From Comamonadaceae bacterium (GTDB taxonomy: Bacteria; Pseudomonadota; Gammaproteobacteria; Burkholderiales; Burkholderiaceae_C), in NCBI GenBank assembly GCA_015999985.1, contig JAECRA010000008.1:29070-93069 (forward strand): DNA of 64,000 nucleotides, given 5' to 3'. Under the pieces are notes generated by a model that ran no database searches, was not told the origin of the DNA, and worked only from the letters and a program-made list of their open reading frames with translations. Position numbers and translations under genes: made by a program. Shown piece by piece: positions 45,067 to 53,094 of the stretch (within the stretch, counting starts at the first letter, position 1; each line of letters begins with the position of its first letter).

Positions 45067-46230
45067 TCAGTAGGACTTGGGAAGCCCCAACATCTGTTCC
45101 GCGATGTGGCATAGCGCCAGTTCCTGACTGACCGGCCCCACCAAGGGACTGACTGACTCACGGAAGTAGCGCTCGACGTGGTATTCCTTGGCTTGGCCGT
45201 AGCCGCCATGCACGCGGACTGCACGCGTGCAGGCGTCGAAGAAAAGCTCGCCCGCCAAGAACTTGCCGGCGTTGACTTCTGCGGCGCAAGGCATGTCCTG
45301 GTCGTACAGCGTGGCTGCTGCCCACACCGTAAGCTCTGCCGCCGTCAACCGCGCCCAGATCTCTGCCAAGGGGTGCTGCACCGCCTGGTTCATGCCGATC
45401 GGCCTGCCGAACACCACCCGTTCCTTGGCATATTTCACCGCCCGATCCAGCACGCTGCGTGTTCCACCCAACAGCCCAGCGGCCACCACAATCCGTTCTG
45501 CGTTCAGCCCATGCAGCAGGTACTTGAAGCCCTTGCCCTCCTCGCCTATGCGGTCTTCGACCGGCACTTCCAGGTTGTCGATGAACAGTTCGTTGGAGTC
45601 CACCGCATTGCGGCCCATCTTCTCGATCTCTCTGACATCGATCCGGCTGCGGTCCAAGTCCGTGTAGAACAGCGTGATGCCATCGGTGGGCTTCTTACCC
45701 TCTGACTTGGGCGCCGTGCGGGTGACCAGCAAGATCTTGTTGGCCACTTGGGCAGTGGAGATCCATACCTTGCGCCCGTTGACGATGTAACGGTCTCCCT
45801 CGCGGCGCGCAAAGGTCTTGATGTCTGTGGTGCTGGTGCCCGCATCAGGCTCGGTGACGGCAAAGCAGGTGCGGTCTTCTCCCCTGATCAGGCGCGGCAA
45901 GGTGCGGCGCTTGAGCTCTTCGCTGCCAAAGCGCACCACCGGATGCGGGCCGAAGATGTTCACGTGCACCGCGGTGGCCGCCGCGGCACCGCCCGTGCGT
46001 TTGATCTCATAGAGGATGAGCGCAGCCTCTCGCATGCCCAGGCCCGCACCACCGTATTCCACGGGCAGTGTCGCCCCGGTCCAGCCCGCATCCACCATGG
46101 CCTGCACAAACTCGAAGGGAAACTTCTTCTCCCTGTCCTTGCGCAACCAGTAGTCGTCTCCAAAGCGCGAGCACACCGCCGCCACGCCTTCTCGAATCGC
46201 CTCTTGCTCTGACGTCAACTGAACTTTCAT
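45067..46230 (-). CDS. Acyl-CoA dehydrogenase (copy B of a near-identical pair)
   Basis: 387 residues, about 97% identical to the protein at 40798-41961 (differences such as S/R in RLI-x-GEDR, L/M in YDQ-x-PCAAE and the C-terminal ESVSPLVGPVSQELALCHIAEQ). Catalytic and FAD motifs are the same. It is the first gene after the near-consensus promoter at 46321-46350 and so leads the whole - strand operon. It reads away from the GntR gene. Confidence 0.94.
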   Translation of the reverse strand: MKVQLTSEQEAIREGVAAVCSRFGDDYWLRKDREKKFPFEFVQAMVDAGWTGATLPVEYGGAGLGMREAALILYEIKRTGGAAAATAVHVNIFGPHPVVRFGSEELKRRTLPRLIRGEDRTCFAVTEPDAGTSTTDIKTFARREGDRYIVNGRKVWISTAQVANKILLVTRTAPKSEGKKPTDGITLFYTDLDRSRIDVREIEKMGRNAVDSNELFIDNLEVPVEDRIGEEGKGFKYLLHGLNAERIVVAAGLLGGTRSVLDRAVKYAKERVVFGRPIGMNQAVQHPLAEIWARLTAAELTVWAAATLYDQDMPCAAEVNAGKFLAGELFFDACTRAVRVHGGYGQAKEYHVERYFRESVSPLVGPVSQELALCHIAEQMLGLPKSY

Positions 46231-46311
46231 GCCATTTCCTGTGGAATCGGTAGCCTCTGAACACTCGCGAGCAATCCATCGTCGGGCGCTAAAAACACCG
46301 CAGGGCGCAAG

Positions 46312-46333
46312 CTAGGTCTAATAATAGATCTAG
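46312..46333 (-). promoter_or_regulatory. Dyad operator overlapping the island promoter
   Basis: CTAGGTCTA (46312-46320), ATAA, TAGATCTAG (46325-46333) is a 9+9 inverted repeat with one mismatch. It covers the -10 hexamer and the expected start site, so a bound protein would block initiation. The divergent GntR/UTRA regulator is the obvious candidate (inference). Confidence 0.65.
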
Positions 46334-46350
46334 TAACTTATTTATGTCAA
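46321..46350 (-). promoter_or_regulatory. Near-consensus sigma70 promoter of the island operon
   Basis: On the - strand, TTGACA (46345-46350), an 18-base spacer and TATTAT (46321-46326), giving a leader of about 85 bases to the acyl-CoA dehydrogenase copy B. The rest of the 467-base gap up to the GntR start at 46698 (46351-46697) holds no gene I can support; it should contain the GntR promoter. Confidence 0.8.
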
Positions 46351-46697
46351 CTACCCAATGACTTTTTGAAATAAAGTCAGCTTCAAACCTATGGCTTAGA
46401 TGAAGGTCTATGATTAGCACTTATCGGCAGCTGTGCTTTTCATATGGGACTGGGCCACGCCCTGGAGGTAAATGCCAGGCGCGCGCAATGCCTCTGACGG
46501 TTGCAGAGAAGTCTTCACGCTGGAGGTAACGTGACAGGATTGGGTCGAGAGATCGGACATGCCGAGTGCTATATCCGCTATGTCTTCGTCCCATTGGCAA
46601 AGGTTTGCGCGAGTGCCCGCTTCCCATCGCGACATCGATGCAGGGTGCCGCTTTGTCCAACCCATCAGGCTAACTGGCCCCCTTATCATTCTGATCC

Positions 46698-47564
46698 ATG
46701 AGTGACCACTTCCCACTTCAACCCTCCACAGGCGCCACGCTGTACTCACAATTGGCCAGTGTGCTGCGTGGGCGGATAACTCGCGGCGAGTGGAAAATTG
46801 GAGACCAGATTCCAACCCTTGACGAGCTGAGCGAGATCTATGGGGTTGCACGCGTAAGCGCCAAACAAGCGGTGCAGATGCTGGTAGGTGAGGGGCTGCT
46901 TTCAGCCCGGCGTGGGCGCCGCACTACCGTGGTCCACTCCGGGCTCTATGAACGCACGCTGTCGACAGGTGTCGCTGCTCCGCTGGAACAACTGCCAGGC
47001 TTTAACGCTCGCGTTCTCAGTGAAGTGAGAGATCTGTCATTGCCGAGCTTTGCTGAAGGCTTGGGTCAGCCCGAAAAGGCCTACGTCAGAATTACCAAAG
47101 TCGATTCTGATGGCCAGATTCCTTACGCCTTCTCAAGCATCCATGTTTCGCAGGATCTATTCGATCTCTTTCCTGCCACGGCAGCGGAGCGGTTGAAGGT
47201 TTCCAGGCTGGTTCGCTCCGTCAATAAGTCTCCGATCATCTCGGCTCGCGAGCGCATCAGTGTGTCTTCCGCAAACCCTGAGGAGGCTGCCGCCCTGAAG
47301 TGTCCTTTGGCCGCGCCTATAGCAGTGGTCCAGCGTGTGTATGTCGATGCCAGAGGCTATGTGGTTTATGCCGGATGGAGCACCTACAACAGCGACCGAT
47401 TCCTGGTGGACCGGGAACTGCTGGAACTGGTGCACGGAGAGGTGCGTCTGCCCGTACCTGCTGGTGGGGCCAAAACTGCCCCAGTGAGTGGAAAATCCGC
47501 GCAAGCCAGCGCTTCAACTGACCCTGCCCCTGCCCCTGCCCCTGCACGCGGACGCAGGTCCTGA
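46698..47564 (+). CDS. GntR family regulator with UTRA (HutC-type) effector domain
   Basis: 288 residues. The N-terminal winged helix is clear (LYSQLASVLRGRITRGEWKIGDQIPTLDELSEIYGVARVSAKQAVQMLVGEGLL, about 15-70), followed by a UTRA ligand domain to about 245 (KAYVRITKVDSDGQIPYAFSSIHVS, CPLAAPIAVVQRVYVDARG). The last 35 residues are Ala/Pro-rich, with (PA)4 encoded by a perfect CCCTGC repeat, ending RGRRS. It is divergent from the operon starting at 46230 and probably represses it through the 46312-46333 dyad. Confidence 0.9.
   Translation: MSDHFPLQPSTGATLYSQLASVLRGRITRGEWKIGDQIPTLDELSEIYGVARVSAKQAVQMLVGEGLLSARRGRRTTVVHSGLYERTLSTGVAAPLEQLPGFNARVLSEVRDLSLPSFAEGLGQPEKAYVRITKVDSDGQIPYAFSSIHVSQDLFDLFPATAAERLKVSRLVRSVNKSPIISARERISVSSANPEEAAALKCPLAAPIAVVQRVYVDARGYVVYAGWSTYNSDRFLVDRELLELVHGEVRLPVPAGGAKTAPVSGKSAQASASTDPAPAPAPARGRRS
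47522..47545. repeat. Perfect hexanucleotide repeat (CCCTGC)4 inside the GntR gene
   Basis: Four exact CCCTGC units encode alternating Pro-Ala in the C-terminal tail. Unit gain or loss would change tail length in steps of two residues without shifting the frame. Confidence 0.85.
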
Positions 47565-47581
47565 AGCCGGTCAATTAGATT

Positions 47582-48733
47582 TCAGTATGCGGCCCGGTAG
47601 ATCGCCAGGGCGTCTGCCTCGGTCACATCCTTAGGATTGTTCATAAGCAGGCGCTGCTGAAGCATGGCGTCAGCGGCCAGGCGTTCGAGCATGCTCTCAG
47701 ACACCTTGTGATCGCGAAGGCGCATGGACAAGCCCGTTTCCGCCACCAATGCATCTATGGCTGAAATGAAAGCGACTGCCCTGGCTTCGACACTGCCGGT
47801 AACGCCTGGCGCAACGACTTCTGCCAATTCTGCGTAGTGCGGCGCCGCAGCTTGCGCATTGAAGCGCAGGACGTGCCCAAGTACCAAGGCGTTGCTCAGG
47901 CCATGGGGAATATGGAAATGTCCGCCCAAGGGGTAAGCCAAGGCGTGAACAGCAGCGACCGGCGAGTTGGCAAAAGCTTGCCCTGCGAGCATGGACCCCA
48001 GCAGCATGTTCTCGCGTGCTTGCAGGTCGCTCCCGTTTTTCACGACGGTGAGCAAGTTGCGGGAAAGCAGCGCGAGCGCTCTGGTCGCTGCCAGATCGGA
48101 CAAGGGGTTCTTCTTGTGTTTGCTGGTGTACGCTTCAATCGCGTGCACCATGGCGTCTATGCCCGTGGCGGCAGTCACCGCAGGAGGCAGGCCAGTGGTC
48201 AGGGAAGCATCCAGCAGCACCATATCCGCATACAACTGACTGGCAACAATACCGCTCTTGGTTGTCTCACCGGTCGTGACAATGGAAACGGGCGTGACTT
48301 CAGAGCCAGTACCTGCCGTGGTGGGGATTTGTATGAGCGGAACGCGATGGCCCTTGACCTGATCGATGCCGTACATGCTCTCCAGGGGCTGGGACGAATC
48401 TACGAGTACTGCTACAAGCTTCGCGACGTCCATGGAAGAGCCACCGCCAAATCCCAGCACAACCTGAGCGCCAAACGCTCGGCCCTTATCGGCTGCAGCA
48501 CGGACCACATGATCGGGAGGGTCTGCCTGAACCTCGTCATAGACCATGACTTGCCAGCCAGCTTCTTCCAATGACCGCAGCGCTGGAGCGATCAGTCCGC
48601 TGGTCACCAGAAACCTGTCGGTGACCAGCATCAAGCGGCCCGGAGTAAATCGCTGGGCCAGAAGTTGCCCCAACTGGGCGTTGGCTCCAGCGTGGATGGT
48701 GATTTGGGGAACAGTCTGGAATGTGTAGGGCAT
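47582..48733 (-). CDS. Iron-containing alcohol dehydrogenase (intact metal site)
   Basis: 383 residues from the ATG at 48733 (MPYTFQTVPQITIHAGA), the usual length; the frame is open further upstream but without a plausible start. NAD loop GFGGGSSMDVAKLVAVL; ligands Asp and His in TGIDAMVHAIEAY, His in VAAVHALAYPLGG and His in FHIPHGLSN are all kept. It oxidises an alcohol or reduces an aldehyde or keto acid; maleylacetate reductase-like activity is also possible. It is convergent with the GntR gene and preceded by its own dyad. Confidence 0.9.
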   Translation of the reverse strand: MPYTFQTVPQITIHAGANAQLGQLLAQRFTPGRLMLVTDRFLVTSGLIAPALRSLEEAGWQVMVYDEVQADPPDHVVRAAADKGRAFGAQVVLGFGGGSSMDVAKLVAVLVDSSQPLESMYGIDQVKGHRVPLIQIPTTAGTGSEVTPVSIVTTGETTKSGIVASQLYADMVLLDASLTTGLPPAVTAATGIDAMVHAIEAYTSKHKKNPLSDLAATRALALLSRNLLTVVKNGSDLQARENMLLGSMLAGQAFANSPVAAVHALAYPLGGHFHIPHGLSNALVLGHVLRFNAQAAAPHYAELAEVVAPGVTGSVEARAVAFISAIDALVAETGLSMRLRDHKVSESMLERLAADAMLQQRLLMNNPKDVTEADALAIYRAAY

Positions 48734-48763
48734 CTGCAGGCTTGAATATTCAGTAGAGAAAGT

Positions 48764-48787
48764 TTGATCACCGGTTGGGGTGATCAA
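48764..48787. promoter_or_regulatory. Perfect 9+9 dyad upstream of the Fe-ADH gene
   Basis: TTGATCACC, 6 bases, GGTGATCAA; both arms match exactly. It lies 31-54 bases before the Fe-ADH start and so within promoter range. The sequence differs from the 46312 dyad, so a different regulator is implied. Confidence 0.6.
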
Positions 48788-48839
48788 GTCCAAAGCAAAT
48801 ACAGCGGTAAAGAACCTTAGCGCATTTTGAACCAAGGTG

Positions 48840-48861
48840 GCGCCCGCGAGGTTGCGGGCGC
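48840..48861 (-). terminator. GC-rich hairpin after the chorismate mutase gene
   Basis: GCGCCCGC and GCGGGCGC form a perfect 8-base stem with a 6-base loop, 20 bases past the chorismate mutase stop. There is no T-run, so it may act as a pause or 3'-end stabiliser. It marks the trpE-side edge of the catabolic block. Confidence 0.5.
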
Positions 48862-48880
48862 TGACTCAGTCAAGATGCGA

Positions 48881-49240
48881 TCAAGACGTGACGGGCAAAG
48901 CTTGGGCGATTTCTTCCTTGCGCCCTTCTGCACACAAGCGCGCAAACTCGCGGTGCTCATAAGCGATGTAAGCTTCCATCATGCCTCTGTAGATGGCCTC
49001 GATCACGTCGGGCTGACCGCCTTCGGCTTCAGCACGCGCGCGCACACGTCGCACAATGGTCTCGATGCGTGCTTCGTCTCGAACCAAGGCTGCACGGGGC
49101 TTGTTGATTGCAGCCTGGGTCATGTAGCCGCCACGCTCGACCAGCAAGGGCACCAGAATGTCGTCCATGGCGTCCACGTGCGCACGCACCTCGGTCATAC
49201 TGGCGCAGGGCTTGGTTTTGTCTATTGCTCGAATGGTCAT
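48881..49240 (-). CDS. Chorismate mutase (AroQ class)
   Basis: 119 residues, all helical. VRAHVDAMDDILVPLLVERGGYMTQAA corresponds to helix 1 and RVRARAEAEGGQPDVIEAIYRGMMEAYIAYEHREF to the later active-site helices. It converts chorismate to prephenate, the branch towards Phe/Tyr. Its start overlaps the trpE stop by ATGA, so competition for chorismate is encoded in one transcript. In relatives this gene stands between trpE and trpG; here trpG is 16 kb away. Confidence 0.88.
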   Translation of the reverse strand: MTIRAIDKTKPCASMTEVRAHVDAMDDILVPLLVERGGYMTQAAINKPRAALVRDEARIETIVRRVRARAEAEGGQPDVIEAIYRGMMEAYIAYEHREFARLCAEGRKEEIAQALPVTS

Positions 49241-50736
49241 TCAAGTCCTTCTTCCACGAGTTCTGCGGCACGCATCAGGGCTCTTGCCTTGTGTTCAGTT
49301 TCTCTCCATTCCATTTCAGGAACGGAATCTGCCACCACGCCCGCGGCAGCCTGTACATGCAGTTGCTGGTCTTTGACGATGGCGGTGCGGATGGCAATGG
49401 CCACGTCCATGTCGCCCGCATAGCTGATGTAGCCACAGGCACCGCCATAGATGCCACGCTTGATGGGCTCCAGCTGATCGATCACTTCCATGGCATGCAC
49501 CTTGGGGGCGCCCGAGAGGGTGCCAGCAGGGAAAGTGGCTTTGAGAACGTCCATGCTGGTCATGCCATCTTTGAGAATGCCCTCGACGTTGCTGACGATG
49601 TGCATCACATGGCTATAGCGCTCCACAGCGAATGCTTCCGTGACTTTTACGCTGCCGGTCTTGGCGATACGGCCGATGTCATTGCGCGCGAGGTCGATCA
49701 GCATCACATGTTCCGCACGCTCCTTGGGGTCGTTGACCAATTCCAGCTCTGTGGCTTTATCGATCTCAGGCGTAGCACCGCGTGGACGCGTGCCGGCCAA
49801 GGGACGAATGGTGATCTTTTGGCCCTCAGGCGTATTTTCCTGGCGCACCAGGATTTCGGGGCTGGCGCTGACCACGTGGAAGTCACCGAAATCGTAATAG
49901 ATCATGTACGGCGAGGGGTTCAGCGAACGCAACGCGCGGTACAGTGAAAGCGGTGATTCGGTATAGCGCTTGGTGATGCGCTGCCCCACCTGGACCTGCA
50001 TGAAATCACCCGCGGCAATGAGGTCCTTGGCTTTTTCCACCGCATTGATGTAATCTGCCTTGGCAAAACTTCTTTCAGGCGGGTGATTTTGCGTGGGCTT
50101 GACGACAGGCGCACTGACCGAATACTTCAGCTGTTCGCGCAGATTCTTCAGGCGCTTCTTGGCTTTGGCGTACGCCTCCGGCTGCGCCGGATCAGCGTAG
50201 ACGATGAGATACAGCTTGCCCGAGAGGTTGTCGATCACCGCCAGCTCTTCGCAGTGCATCAGCAGAATGTCGGGGGTGCCCAGGGTGTCCGGAGGGCAGG
50301 TTTTTTCGAGCTTTTTCTCGATATAACGGACGGTGTCATACCCGAAGTAACCCACCAGGCCGCCGCAGAATCGCGGCAGGCCGGGGCGCAGTGCAACCTT
50401 GAAGCGCTGGTGGTAGGCCGCGACGGCATCCAAAGGGTTGCCTTGCAGGGTTTCGACCACCTGGCCGTCCGTTACCACTTCGGTGCGAGCCTCGTCACCA
50501 AATCCGCTGGCACGAACAATGGTGCGGGCGGGAAGGCCAATGAAGCTGTAGCGGCCAAAGCGTTCACCGCCTATGACAGATTCAAGCAAAAACGTGTATT
50601 TGCCCCCGCCTTGGCCCCCGGCGAGCTTCAGATACAGGGAAAGAGGGGTCTCCAGATCGGCAAAGGCTTCTGCCATCAAGGGAATGCGGTTGTAGCCCTG
50701 CGAAGTCAGGCTTTTAAATTCAAGTTCAGTTATCAC
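49237..50736 (-). CDS. trpE: Anthranilate synthase component I
   Basis: 499 residues from the GTG at 50736, which has GGAGG 8 bases upstream. FLLESVIGGERFGRYSFIG at about 45-63 contains the LLES tryptophan feedback site. The chorismate domain has RPLAGTRPRGATPEIDKATELELVNDPKERAEHVMLIDLARND and GTLSGAPKVHAMEVID. It makes anthranilate from chorismate with ammonia from TrpG. A candidate Trp leader peptide lies upstream (50850-50930). Confidence 0.97.
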   Translation of the reverse strand: MITELEFKSLTSQGYNRIPLMAEAFADLETPLSLYLKLAGGQGGGKYTFLLESVIGGERFGRYSFIGLPARTIVRASGFGDEARTEVVTDGQVVETLQGNPLDAVAAYHQRFKVALRPGLPRFCGGLVGYFGYDTVRYIEKKLEKTCPPDTLGTPDILLMHCEELAVIDNLSGKLYLIVYADPAQPEAYAKAKKRLKNLREQLKYSVSAPVVKPTQNHPPERSFAKADYINAVEKAKDLIAAGDFMQVQVGQRITKRYTESPLSLYRALRSLNPSPYMIYYDFGDFHVVSASPEILVRQENTPEGQKITIRPLAGTRPRGATPEIDKATELELVNDPKERAEHVMLIDLARNDIGRIAKTGSVKVTEAFAVERYSHVMHIVSNVEGILKDGMTSMDVLKATFPAGTLSGAPKVHAMEVIDQLEPIKRGIYGGACGYISYAGDMDVAIAIRTAIVKDQQLHVQAAAGVVADSVPEMEWRETEHKARALMRAAELVEEGLE

Positions 50737-50849
50737 GGTGAGAGCCTCCAAGCTCAGTGGCAGCGTGTTCTGCCGTTCATTCCTACCTTGGCGTCTGGTT
50801 GTGTACCAGAGGCGCCACCTTGCACCCGTTGCAGGTGCGATTCGACAAG

Positions 50850-50930
50850 TCAGCGTGCAGGCTTACGCCAGGGCCACGCCCCCTGGGCAGCATTGCCCAG
50901 TGGTGAAACGACATTGCGGTGAATGAACAT
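50850..50930 (-). CDS. Candidate trp leader peptide
   Basis: A 26-codon frame 114 bases before trpE, ending GAWPWRKPAR, with two Trp codons separated by one. Flanking dyads are CTGGGCA-GCAT-TGCCCAG inside the frame, GCACC-N7-GGTGC just after it, and a GGCG-CC-TCTGG...CCAGA-CGCC stem before trpE. There is no clear ribosome site, but a TAAACT -10-like hexamer lies just upstream, so a leaderless message is possible. The last stem has no T-run, so the mode of attenuation is open. The rest of the gap to the next gene (50931-51076) shows no gene. Confidence 0.5.
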   Translation of the reverse strand: MFIHRNVVSPLGNAAQGAWPWRKPAR

Positions 50931-51076
50931 GCCCAATAGTTTAGCAAAGCGGCGCAAGGGGTTCCTGACATGAACTCAAGCCCTTCTCCTGCATCTTGCT
51001 GGCGAATATAGGTATTCAATAGACGAACCCGCAAATTACTTCCCCTCTTTTTCTTCCTACCAGGCCAGCTTTCCCC

Positions 51077-51901
51077 ATGCACATCCAGATCGGCTACGAC
51101 ATTGAACTGAACGTCAATGCGCCCACCATGCTGCTGGGTGCGCTCAATGTGCACCCCTCACGTCAACATGACCTGTTAGCTCCAGAGGTTCTTCGAACCG
51201 AACCGGCGCTACCTATCGAGCAATATCGAGATTCCTTCGACAACGTGATCACGCGGATCGTTGTTCCTTTTGGTACGCCCAGCATCCGCATAACCAATAG
51301 CGCGGTGGTGCGTGACAGCGGTGAACTCGACGAGATCAACCCGCAGGCTCGGCAAGTCCCCTTGAGCGAATTACCTGCAGAGACGCTTCAGTTCCTCCTG
51401 CCCAGCCGCTACTGCGAGGTTGATAGTGAGCTGCTCGGGTTTGCATGGAATCAGTTTGGCCACATCGAATCTGGCTGGGAGCGCGTGCGTGCAATTTGTA
51501 CCTATGTGAATCAGCATATTCGCTTCGACTACATGCAGGCCCGCGCCAATCGCACGGCATTGGAAGGCTGGCGGGAACGGGTTGGCGTTTGCAGAGACTT
51601 TTCGCACCTCGCCATCACGCTCTGCCGAGCCATGAACCTTCCTGCCCGCTACTCAACGGGCTATCTTGGGGACATTGGGATCCCTGCCATGCCCCCCATG
51701 GATTTCAGCGCATGGTTTCAGGTGTACCTGGGCGACAAGTGGTACACCTTCGATGCACGGCATAACCGCACTCGCATCGGACGCATCGTCATGGCCATTG
51801 GCCGCGATGCAGCCGACGTGCCCATCACTATGGTTTTCGGCCCCAACTCGCTAGCAAGATTCGAAGTGATATCGGACGAGTTGCCGGAAGTTCAGGTCTA
51901 G
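51077..51901 (+). CDS. Transglutaminase-like family protein
   Basis: 274 residues with an N-terminal beta domain (MHIQIGYDIELNVNAPT) and a transglutaminase core: WRERVGVCRDFSHLAITLCRAMNLPARYSTGYLG holds the nucleophilic Cys at about residue 172. The His motif usually written D-F-H-A-W reads MDFSAWFQVYL here, so the classical catalytic His is Ser; the Asp region TFDARHN follows. It may be a protease-like or inactive member; I recall Ser in some relatives, so this may be a subfamily trait. It is a single gene, divergent from trpE. Confidence 0.87.
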   Translation: MHIQIGYDIELNVNAPTMLLGALNVHPSRQHDLLAPEVLRTEPALPIEQYRDSFDNVITRIVVPFGTPSIRITNSAVVRDSGELDEINPQARQVPLSELPAETLQFLLPSRYCEVDSELLGFAWNQFGHIESGWERVRAICTYVNQHIRFDYMQARANRTALEGWRERVGVCRDFSHLAITLCRAMNLPARYSTGYLGDIGIPAMPPMDFSAWFQVYLGDKWYTFDARHNRTRIGRIVMAIGRDAADVPITMVFGPNSLARFEVISDELPEVQV

Positions 51902-52010
51902 GGACGCTGAGTCCCCACGGACCAGATCGCTGTTCTGCCGGGGTGCCTTACTGCTGTCTCCGGCGTTCATTTTTTTGCCGATGCCCAAGCCACTGGCTAG
52001 TCAATTTGCC

Positions 52011-52961
52011 TCAGCTCGGCTCTGCCAGGTAAAACCATTCTTGACCCACGTCCGCTTCAGGATGAGGGAACAGCACAGTGCCATCGTAGGGAGCTCTTAG
52101 CTCGCGACCATCTGCACGGCGGGCGATCAATTCACCCACTTTCACCACATCGAAGCTGTGCCAGTCAGCGGCCAGCTCATCGCTCAGAGACTCACGCAGA
52201 ACCACATCCTTGAGCCTGGCGGCAGGCCCAGAATAGCGAGACGGTGCAGGCACATCAGCCATACCCAACATGGCCAGGGCGCCACGGATGGCGCGCTCGG
52301 CCACCCTGATGGCTTCCGGATCCTTGTGTTGACCGCATTCGATGGTGACCGCGTAGCCCCCCTGGCTGCGCATATATTCATTGGTGCCTATGCCTTCTTC
52401 GTCCAGCGGTTCACCCCGCGCAATTGCCGCGCGGTCGTAGACCTCCAGCCAGCCTTCGACTACCTTACTGACACCCAGGGCTCGTGCCAGCTCAGCCTCT
52501 TCTGACGCGCGTTTGAATGGTTCGCGCGCACCGTCGTTGTTGCGCGGGCCGACCATGGCGAACGGATCTCCAGGTGTATGGAAAGAATGCAGATCCAGAA
52601 GAGCATCATGAGTGGCGAGCAGCGGCGCCAACTGACCGGTAATGCGATCCTCATAATCCTGAGGCTCTCTACGAGGAACAAAGCGGCGATTCAGGTTGCG
52701 ATCGCCTTCACGCGTGTCGGTACCAAACGCAAGGGGGTTGGCGATGGGTACCAGCGTCAGCCGCCCTCGCCGCAGCAGGAGCCTCCCGTGCTCCAAGTCA
52801 TCAATGGCACGAACGATAGCGTGCGTGCCGCAAGTCTCATTGCCGTGCACGGCACCTAACACCACCAGCGAAGGACCAGCGGTCAACGACGCCCAGGTGT
52901 GCCACTGCAGCACCTGTGGGTTCGCTGCTGCGCGCCTTATCAACTCATTTCCACCATCCAT
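52011..52961 (-). CDS. Succinylglutamate desuccinylase/aspartoacylase family metallohydrolase
   Basis: 316 residues from the ATG at 52961, with GGAGA 9 bases before; the longer frame to 53048 lacks a ribosome site. The zinc motif HGNETCGTHAIVRA (His-x2-Glu) is at about 40-53, RNLNRRF follows, and HDALLDLHSFHTPGDPF carries the third ligand His. The C-terminal beta domain ends GTVLFPHPEADVGQEWFYLA. It removes an acyl group from an N-acyl amino acid or related amide; the substrate is unknown. Confidence 0.85.
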   Translation of the reverse strand: MDGGNELIRRAAANPQVLQWHTWASLTAGPSLVVLGAVHGNETCGTHAIVRAIDDLEHGRLLLRRGRLTLVPIANPLAFGTDTREGDRNLNRRFVPRREPQDYEDRITGQLAPLLATHDALLDLHSFHTPGDPFAMVGPRNNDGAREPFKRASEEAELARALGVSKVVEGWLEVYDRAAIARGEPLDEEGIGTNEYMRSQGGYAVTIECGQHKDPEAIRVAERAIRGALAMLGMADVPAPSRYSGPAARLKDVVLRESLSDELAADWHSFDVVKVGELIARRADGRELRAPYDGTVLFPHPEADVGQEWFYLAEPS

Positions 52962-53094
52962 GTTGACAGGTCTCCTTTCGCGTCCGTTTATAAATCCGTT
53001 AGCCATTGTGCCTGCAAGCCAAGCAGCGTGGCAGTGTGCGCGACGCACGATGCGTGCGCTGAAACCGAAGAGCCCGCCCCCTGGTAGCCTTTAC

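Noticed and set aside
46414..46851. 145-codon - strand frame over the GntR promoter region
   Set aside because: It overlaps the GntR N-terminus in antisense and has no recognisable domain or start signal; the GntR winged helix is clear.
33115..48880. Insertion sequence or integrase ends bordering the island
   Set aside because: I looked for transposase or integrase genes and for matching direct repeats at both joints and saw none beyond a few-base similarity (AGGTTGCGG).
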